Shown piece after piece: positions 59,205-64,000 of a stretch of DNA of 64,000 nucleotides. A program made the position numbers and the translations under genes. Under the pieces are notes generated by a model that was not told where the DNA came from, did no database searches, and saw only the letters and a program-made list of their open reading frames with translations. The stretch spans positions 1 through 64,000 of the forward strand of contig CAJUIA010000012.1 in assembly GCA_910586485.1 (NCBI GenBank), read 5' to 3'. How positions within the stretch are numbered: position 1 is the first letter of the stretch; every line of letters starts with the position of its first letter. The DNA comes from an uncultured Acetatifactor sp. GTDB lineage: Bacteria > Bacillota > Clostridia > Lachnospirales > Lachnospiraceae.

Positions 59205-60755
59205 GTGGAGCTGATCAAGAGAAACATACATATGGACCGCGTGAAAACGGAGGCGGTCACACAATTTACACTGGAGGACGACCTGAATATACCGGACAGC
59301 AGGCCGGACGTGAATACGCTGAATCTGGAAAAGGGTGAGGTCGTCATCGAAGAGATTCGGCCAGGCACGGACTTTGTCAATGCGCGGGGATACCTGGCGT
59401 ATGTGGTACTTTATCATACAAAGGAGGAAGGCAGCAGCCTTGTGGTGCTGGAGGGAAGAGTGCCCTTTGACGAAAGGATTAACCTGCGCGGAGTAGTGCC
59501 TGCAGACAATGTGAGCGTGGACGGGGAGCTGGAGGATTTGACGGTAGGCATGATAAATTCCCGGAAGCTGAATATCCAGGCTCTTGTCACTCTGGCGGCA
59601 AAGGTGGAAGAGCTCTATGATGAGGAAGCGCCGGTGGCGGTACACGGAGACGAAAAAGCGGAATATCGCAGGATGCCCCTGGAGGTGGCCCAGATTGCCA
59701 TCTGCAAAAACGATATTTTCCGGTTGAAGGAGGAAATCAGCCTGCCCTCCAACTATCCCAATATTTTCCAGGTTCTTTGGGATAATATTTCGCTGGGAGA
59801 TATGGAATTCAAGGTGGCGGAAGAGAAGATTTCCATGTCCGGGGATGTGCATGTATTCATACTTTATGAGGGGGAAGGGGAAGAGCATCCCATCCGTTCC
59901 TTTGAGACTGCCATTCCCTTTAGCGGCGTCCTGGAGTGTCACGGCTGCAGAGAAGGTATGCTTCCGGATATCCGCTGCCGTCTGGGCCAGAAGGAGCTGG
60001 CGGTACGTCCGGATTTTGACGGGGAAGAGCGCAGCATCGGTCTGGAGCTGGTACTGGATTTTGTCATTCGCGTTTATGAAGAGGAAGAGCTGGAGATCAT
60101 ATCCGATATTTACGGGGTTTCCAACGAAATCGGGACAGTGACCCACAGGGCGGATTTAAGGCAGCTGCTGTCAAGAGTTACGGGGAAGACAAAGGTGACG
60201 GATCATATTCATGTCAAGGCCGGAAACGTTTTGCAACTGCTGCACAGTGAAGGAACGGTGGCGCTGGAACAGCAGACAGTGGTGGAAAACGGGATTCTGC
60301 TTCAGGGCAGCCTTACGGTGAAGGTCATGTACATTACCGGGGAGGATGATGCGCCCTATGGATGCACCCAGGCCCAGATCCCTTATCAATATACGCTGGA
60401 GGTGCCGGATATTGCACCGGAGGATATTGACACGGTGCAGGGATCGGTGGAGCAGCTGCAGGCGACCATGCTGGATGGGGAAGAGATGGATGTGAAGGCA
60501 GTCTTAAGCTTTTCAACGGTAGTATTTAAGACGGTGCCGGTGGAGCTGATCAGTCAGGTGACGGTTTCGCCTTTGGACACGGGGAAGATGAGCAGCCTTC
60601 CGGGCATGGCAGTTTACATGGTAAAGGAAGGAGATAATCTCTGGAATATCGGTAAGAAATATTATGTGCCGGTAGAAACCATGAGGAAAATGAATAACCT
60701 GGAAAGCGATGAATTAAAACCAGGGCAGAAGCTTCTGATCGTCAAGGGAAGCTGA
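59205..60755 (+). CDS. SPOCS-LysM spore protein, SipL-like
   Basis: The 516-residue product has SPOCS (DUF3794) domains, visible at about residues 30-145, 165-270 and 310-430 (RINLRGVVPADNVSV, EKISMSGDVHVFILY, GILLQGSLTVKVMYITG), and a C-terminal LysM domain (VYMVKEGDNLWNIGKKYYVP, residues 468-514). SipL of Clostridioides difficile binds SpoIVA through LysM and anchors the spore coat; this layout is the same. GGAGG lies 9 bases before a GTG start. An AT-rich dyad (CATATATA, 59163-59190) in the upstream region may hold a mother-cell promoter. Confidence 0.82.
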   Translation: MELIKRNIHMDRVKTEAVTQFTLEDDLNIPDSRPDVNTLNLEKGEVVIEEIRPGTDFVNARGYLAYVVLYHTKEEGSSLVVLEGRVPFDERINLRGVVPADNVSVDGELEDLTVGMINSRKLNIQALVTLAAKVEELYDEEAPVAVHGDEKAEYRRMPLEVAQIAICKNDIFRLKEEISLPSNYPNIFQVLWDNISLGDMEFKVAEEKISMSGDVHVFILYEGEGEEHPIRSFETAIPFSGVLECHGCREGMLPDIRCRLGQKELAVRPDFDGEERSIGLELVLDFVIRVYEEEELEIISDIYGVSNEIGTVTHRADLRQLLSRVTGKTKVTDHIHVKAGNVLQLLHSEGTVALEQQTVVENGILLQGSLTVKVMYITGEDDAPYGCTQAQIPYQYTLEVPDIAPEDIDTVQGSVEQLQATMLDGEEMDVKAVLSFSTVVFKTVPVELISQVTVSPLDTGKMSSLPGMAVYMVKEGDNLWNIGKKYYVPVETMRKMNNLESDELKPGQKLLIVKGS

Positions 60756-60795
60756 AAAAATCCCCGGCCTTCCGAAAGGAAAGCCGGGGATTTTT
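60756..60795 (+). terminator. Terminator after the SipL-like gene
   Basis: AAAAATCCCCGGC (60756-60768) pairs perfectly with GCCGGGGATTTTT (60783-60795), with T-runs suitable for both directions. Confidence 0.85.
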
Positions 60796-60825
60796 AACAA
60801 TGCACCTGAAGGCGCGTATTTACGA

Positions 60826-61455
60826 TTATTCTGTGATTGCCTTGTTTACTGCGGCTGCCATGTCATCAAAGCCCTTCATCACGGCATCATAGGTCTGCTT
60901 GGATATGTCGGGAAGCTCGCCGCCCCAGGTCTTCTCTGCCTGCTTATAGCCCTTTTCGAAGGCCTTGCGCATATCCTCGATCTTATCGGGATCGCCGCCG
61001 GTCAAAGCGTTTGCAAAGTCCAAAATCCTGCCGGAGGTCTGCTTTACGCCCCAGTAGCCGTCTTCTGAAATATCCTGCTGTGCCTGCAGCTTGGTGGCAG
61101 CATCTACGGTATAATTCCCTGATCTTAAAAACTGCCACATATCCGTTGCCTTGCCATAGGCTTCGGTCTGGCCTGACATCATTTTTTCTACCAGGCTGCG
61201 AAGCTGCTGGGTACGTGCCTCGGCATCGGCCTTCAGCTTATTGACTAAGGCAGTGTTGGGTTTGTATGTTTTCTTAGCGGAATCGGTTGCGGTCTCCTTG
61301 GAAGGCACATATACAACGCCGCTGTCCGCAGAGGAAGAGCTCTCTGCCTTTGTGTTGTCTTTTTCCTGTGTCTCAGTGGGTTTTACGTTTTCCACATTAG
61401 AATAATCGTAAACTGAGCCGGATTGAATTGGTGATGTAACTCCATTTACACTCAT
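60826..61455 (-). CDS. Hypothetical protein, DUF5610-like, possibly motility-linked
   Basis: The 209-residue product has a Ser/Thr/Lys-rich disordered N-terminal half and a helical C-terminal half (EDGYWGVKQTSGRILDFANA, DKIEDMRKAFEKGYKQAEKT) that resembles the DUF5610 pattern found in flagellated bacteria. No signal peptide or catalytic motif is seen. Upstream, TAAA (61563-61560) and GCCGAAAT (61543-61536), 16 bases apart, resemble a flagellar sigma-D promoter. Together these suggest expression with the motility regulon. Family assignment is tentative. Confidence 0.55.
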   Translation of the reverse strand: MSVNGVTSPIQSGSVYDYSNVENVKPTETQEKDNTKAESSSSADSGVVYVPSKETATDSAKKTYKPNTALVNKLKADAEARTQQLRSLVEKMMSGQTEAYGKATDMWQFLRSGNYTVDAATKLQAQQDISEDGYWGVKQTSGRILDFANALTGGDPDKIEDMRKAFEKGYKQAEKTWGGELPDISKQTYDAVMKGFDDMAAAVNKAITE

Positions 61456-61535
61456 AGGGATCCCTCTTTTCTGGCGGTATTACGCCGTTTTGTTGTCCGT
61501 CGCCGGACGTTATCATCCATGATCTGGTATTTTTT

Positions 61536-61563
61536 ATTTCGGCTAGTGAAGGAAAATAATTTA
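61536..61563 (-). promoter_or_regulatory. Candidate flagellar sigma-D-type promoter
   Basis: TAAA, 16 bases, GCCGAAAT on the minus strand is close to the sigma-D consensus TAAA-N15-GCCGATAT. It overlaps the stop codon of the DUF1934 gene. Confidence 0.4.
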
Positions 61564-62019
61564 GTCTTTTTCCGAAAAATTTATGCTTAATTGGTTTCTG
61601 GATAAAGGCGCTCCCTTTTCCGACAGCTTATATGTAATCATAACGCTTGCGCTTGTTTCTCGCCACTGACATTTTAAGTCCTCCGTGCAGACGTCCAGCG
61701 TAAGCGAGCCACAGTCGGTGACATAATTTGCCGGGTGTGTCCGGCCTGCTTCAAAGGTCATGCGGGTATTCACGGCTCCCCTTTGGGTCATTTCCAGAAT
61801 CTGGTCCTTAAATTTTAAGGTATATGTGGTCAGGTCCCTGGAGTCCTTATCCTCTTTCACGTAAATGAGATACCGTGCGCCGTTCCTTTCGAAATATTGG
61901 CCGCCCGCATAATGCTCCGTTGTGCTTGTCTGGCCGTCGCTTTCCTGGTTTCCAATCACACTGATTTTTACGTCCCTGTTCACATTAGCCCCCGTAGTCC
62001 CGTTCTGCGGGATTTTCAT
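61561..62019 (-). CDS. DUF1934 beta-barrel protein
   Basis: The 152-residue product fits the DUF1934 calycin-like family of Firmicutes: VKISVIGNQESDGQTSTTEHY, GGQYFERNGARYLIYVKED, ILEMTQRGAVNTRMTFEAGR and VMITYKLSEKGAPLSRNQLS with the SINFSEKD end. Such proteins are small cytoplasmic beta-barrels without a known activity. The ATG lies one base after the murI stop and lacks a good ribosome site, so translation probably depends on ribosomes finishing murI. The murI-DUF1934 linkage suggests a cell-wall or nucleotide role, but that is inferred from position only. Confidence 0.75.
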   Translation of the reverse strand: MKIPQNGTTGANVNRDVKISVIGNQESDGQTSTTEHYAGGQYFERNGARYLIYVKEDKDSRDLTTYTLKFKDQILEMTQRGAVNTRMTFEAGRTHPANYVTDCGSLTLDVCTEDLKCQWRETSASVMITYKLSEKGAPLSRNQLSINFSEKD

Positions 62020-62020
62020 T

Positions 62021-62863
62021 TTAGTATTCTTCGATATTCACCGTTTTGGCGGATAGAATGCCGTAATTGATGATAGAGTTGGCAAAGCGTACAAACTTTT
62101 CTGCTTTGTCACTGACATAAAACTGATATTGGTTACTGCCCAGGCCCGGCGTTTCTTCGTTAAGCATATTCATCTTAGAAAGAAGCTGCCTGAGCTCTAT
62201 GGCGGTTTCGTATGCCGGATTTACCAGCGTTACCTTGTCTCCGATGATTCGCCTTAAGGTGGAACGAATCAGCGGATAGTGGGTACAGCCTAAAATCAGA
62301 GTGTCGATGTCAATGTCGATCAGCTCCGTCAGGTAACGGCGGACAATTTCGTCCGTTACCGGATCCTCCCAGAGCCCCTCTTCCACGAGAGGGACAAAGA
62401 GGGGACAGGCTTTTTCGTAAATCGTCACAGAAGGATTCAGATTGGTTATGTATTTGGTGTACATCTGGCTGCTGATGGTGGCCTCCGTAGCGATGACGCC
62501 GATCCGCCCGTTTTGTGTGACATCAACGGCCGTTTTCGCGCCAGGCTTGATCACCCCCACAATAGGAATGTCGATGTCCTTTTCCAGAGTGTCCAGAGCA
62601 TAAGCGCTGGCCGTGTTGCAGGCCACTACGATGGTTTTGACCTGAAAGGTCTTAAGAAAGCGTACAATCTGCTCCGAATAGCGAGTCACCGTCTTTCGGG
62701 ATTTATCCCCGTAGGGGAGACGGGCTGTATCTCCAAAATAGATGATTTTCTCGTTGGGTATCTGACGCATGATCTCCCGTGCCACGGTAAGCCCGCCCAC
62801 GCCGGAGTCAAAAACTCCGATCGGAGCGTCTCTGTGCATCAGTTCTCTGTTGATTTGTCCCAT
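62021..62863 (-). CDS. murI: Glutamate racemase
   Basis: MurI makes D-glutamate for peptidoglycan. The 280-residue product shows IGVFDSGVGGLTVAREIMRQ, YFGDTARLPYGDKS, the first catalytic Cys in VVACNTASAYAL (about residue 74) and the second in LILGCTHYPLIRS (about 184). The ATG at 62863 has GGGAGG 8 bases upstream. Its start overlaps the end of a small membrane protein gene by 25 bases, and the DUF1934 gene follows with a one-base gap. Confidence 0.96.
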   Translation of the reverse strand: MGQINRELMHRDAPIGVFDSGVGGLTVAREIMRQIPNEKIIYFGDTARLPYGDKSRKTVTRYSEQIVRFLKTFQVKTIVVACNTASAYALDTLEKDIDIPIVGVIKPGAKTAVDVTQNGRIGVIATEATISSQMYTKYITNLNPSVTIYEKACPLFVPLVEEGLWEDPVTDEIVRRYLTELIDIDIDTLILGCTHYPLIRSTLRRIIGDKVTLVNPAYETAIELRQLLSKMNMLNEETPGLGSNQYQFYVSDKAEKFVRFANSIINYGILSAKTVNIEEY

Positions 62864-63105
62864 GAAATAGCCTCCCAAAAAGCATTCAGCTCCGTGAGCA
62901 GTCTGCTGCGGAAGCGGATATTGTCACGATCCGTTTTCAGAAGCTCCAGATAAAGATTTTCAGGAGATACCTCTTTATCTTCTTCCTCAGAGATCACCCG
63001 GACGGTGTCCGGTGTCAGGGTAAGCCCCGGAAAAAGGAGCCCCCACCAGCCCAGCGCTGCACACGTTGCTGCAATAATGCGTATTCCGTTTTTTAATCTC
63101 TTCAT
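62839..63105 (-). CDS. Small membrane-anchored protein of unknown function
   Basis: The 88-residue product has a basic N-terminus and one hydrophobic segment (IRIIAATCAALGWWGLLFPG, about residues 8-27), then an acidic helical tail (ISEEEDKEVSPENLYLELLK). It would be anchored in the membrane with the tail outside or could be secreted. No known domain. It overlaps murI by 25 bases and is probably co-translated with it. The function may relate to the cell envelope because of its neighbour, but that is only positional. Confidence 0.55.
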   Translation of the reverse strand: MKRLKNGIRIIAATCAALGWWGLLFPGLTLTPDTVRVISEEEDKEVSPENLYLELLKTDRDNIRFRSRLLTELNAFWEAISWDKSTEN

Positions 63106-63164
63106 GCAATAACCTGCCTTTCACGGTAGAGTATTGCCGAAGATTCAAAACCTATACCGAATCA

Positions 63165-63851
63165 TTACCTTCGGTTTTCTCTGTCAAGCCGGATCCTGCG
63201 GATAATGGCCTTTTCCTGGTTGTCGATATGAGTTTTTGCCGCTTCCGCCGCCGTTTTTTTATCCTTGCTTACAATGCTTTGATAGATTATTCTATGCTCA
63301 TCTACCAGGGTTTGATGCTGACTGGTGTCTTTAATGTATTCAAAACGATAGCGGTACATTTGTTCCGAAAGGTTGTTGACCAGCTGGATCAGGCGGGGAT
63401 TGCCGGTTGCCTTGACGATGATGTCGTGGAGAGCCACATCCGCCTGAGCAATTTCCTTTGCACCGCCTGTGCGGACAGCTGCTTCAAAATCTTCGCAGGC
63501 CAGCCTTAAGGTTTCAAGCTCATCTGTGGTGATTCGGTCGCAGGCCAGCTCCGCGCAGAGCGCGTCAAGAGCCCTGCGGACCTCCAGTACATCATTCATG
63601 CTTTTTTCCGTAATTTGTGCAACCTCTGCGCCCTTGCGGGGAACCATGGTCACCAGGCCCTCCTGCTCCAGCCTGCGGATGGCTTCCCGGATGGGAGTGC
63701 GGCTGACACCCAGCCTGTCGGCAAGATGAATCTCCATCAGCCGTTCGCCGGGTTTTAATTCCCCCAGAAGGATTGCACGCCGCAGCGTATTGCATACTAC
63801 GTCCCGTAACGGCAAAGATTCATCCATATCTAACTGTAATAAATCCTGCAT
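63165..63851 (-). CDS. GntR-family regulator, FadR/FCD subfamily
   Basis: The 228-residue product has an N-terminal winged helix (LRDVVCNTLRRAILLGELKP, RLMEIHLADRLGVSRTPIRE) and a C-terminal FCD ligand domain (VLEVRRALDALCAELACDRI, ADVALHDIIVKATGNPRLIQ) with Asp and His metal ligands. FCD regulators respond to carboxylic acids or sugar acids. The ATG at 63851 fits the conserved leader spacing; an in-frame ATG 12 bases upstream (63863) belongs to the repeat. The target is unknown. The gene faces away from the window's end. Confidence 0.88.
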   Translation of the reverse strand: MQDLLQLDMDESLPLRDVVCNTLRRAILLGELKPGERLMEIHLADRLGVSRTPIREAIRRLEQEGLVTMVPRKGAEVAQITEKSMNDVLEVRRALDALCAELACDRITTDELETLRLACEDFEAAVRTGGAKEIAQADVALHDIIVKATGNPRLIQLVNNLSEQMYRYRFEYIKDTSQHQTLVDEHRIIYQSIVSKDKKTAAEAAKTHIDNQEKAIIRRIRLDRENRR

Positions 63852-63933
63852 AATAATAACCATGTCCTTCCGTAACCTGCGAAGGCCTGACGACGAATAG
63901 CATAAGCTCCTTGGCGTGTGGGCTGCAGGCACA
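63849..63933 (-). repeat. Leader copy C upstream of the gntR gene
   Basis: On the minus strand, TGTGCCTGCAGCCCACACG, a weak hairpin around AGCTTATGCT, then TTCGCAGGTTACGGAAGG and ATG-GTT-ATT-ATT-ATG follow the same order as in the pyrD leader. Similarity covers about 85 bases although the genes are unrelated. Confidence 0.55.
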
Positions 63934-64000
63934 ATATTTGCAAGGCGAACAGGTCCGCCTTAGACCGGAGCGGTCAGAAAAACCTGTTTGGCCAGGGATT

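Overview
The window looks like a chromosome segment of a spore-forming, Gram-positive anaerobe of the class Clostridia, most probably family Lachnospiraceae. The reasons are the mid-range GC content, AAGGAGG-type ribosome binding sites, sporulation genes (spoVG, spoVT, a SipL-like SPOCS/LysM protein, a SpoIIQ-like LytM protein), the GlgC/GlgD glycogen pair, LplB/YtcP sugar transporters with GH43 enzymes and a membrane-bound AraC regulator, and a T-box in front of ileS. Species cannot be assigned from sequence alone.

Bases 1-6250 are the integrase-proximal end of a prophage or integrative element. It holds a truncated DnaC-like loader, an ERCC4-fold nuclease, a sigma-70-like factor, a type I toxin (Hol_Tox family) with a recognisable antisense RNA, an XRE repressor with face-to-face promoters, several small element genes and a tyrosine integrase. 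Bases 6300-11300 run leftward: murC, then dnaD-dnaI-prs, with a striking cluster of DnaA-box-like sequences between murC and dnaD. Bases 11400-22830 run rightward: glgC-glgD-spoVG, a chemotaxis receptor, pth-mfd, a YihX-like phosphatase, a 34-residue peptide gene and a ketodeoxygluconate-kinase-like gene.

Bases 23100-32460 form an oligosaccharide utilisation locus: two LplB/YtcP permeases, a frameshifted binding lipoprotein, a transmembrane AraC regulator, and two GH43 enzymes, the first fused to ankyrin-like repeats. Then come spoVT, two diguanylate cyclases, T-box-ileS (a type-2-like synthetase), glgP, an aconitase-family hydratase and an SseB-domain protein. Bases 45600-55030 hold a structured leader before an EF-hand-like protein, a degenerate LytM protein, an amidohydrolase, a GH9-like lipoprotein with a heavily structured leader, ddl-murF, an acyltransferase and a PrcB-like lipoprotein. 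Bases 55240-59130 are pyrC-pyrK-pyrD, split by an AbrB/PIN toxin-antitoxin pair. The end holds a SipL-like gene and a leftward set (DUF5610-like protein, DUF1934 protein, murI, a small membrane protein, a GntR regulator).

The most interesting signals lie outside genes. (1) Two copies of a roughly 105-base nested-hairpin element (49428-49530 and 55063-55165) differ by at least three compensatory base-pair changes, so the fold appears to be conserved. (2) The 210-base leader at 49657-49867 has repeated CCGCAAAGGAAAA boxes that could pair with either of two partners. (3) The leader at 45617-45756 has a terminator enclosed by a perfect 10-base inverted repeat. (4) Four unrelated genes (HAD phosphatase, glgP, pyrD, gntR) share a leader in which a G(A/G)AAGG box is followed by two in-frame start codons 12 bases apart (M-V-x-x-M); three of the copies also share upstream sequence. 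(5) A DnaA-box cluster lies beside the helicase-loader genes.
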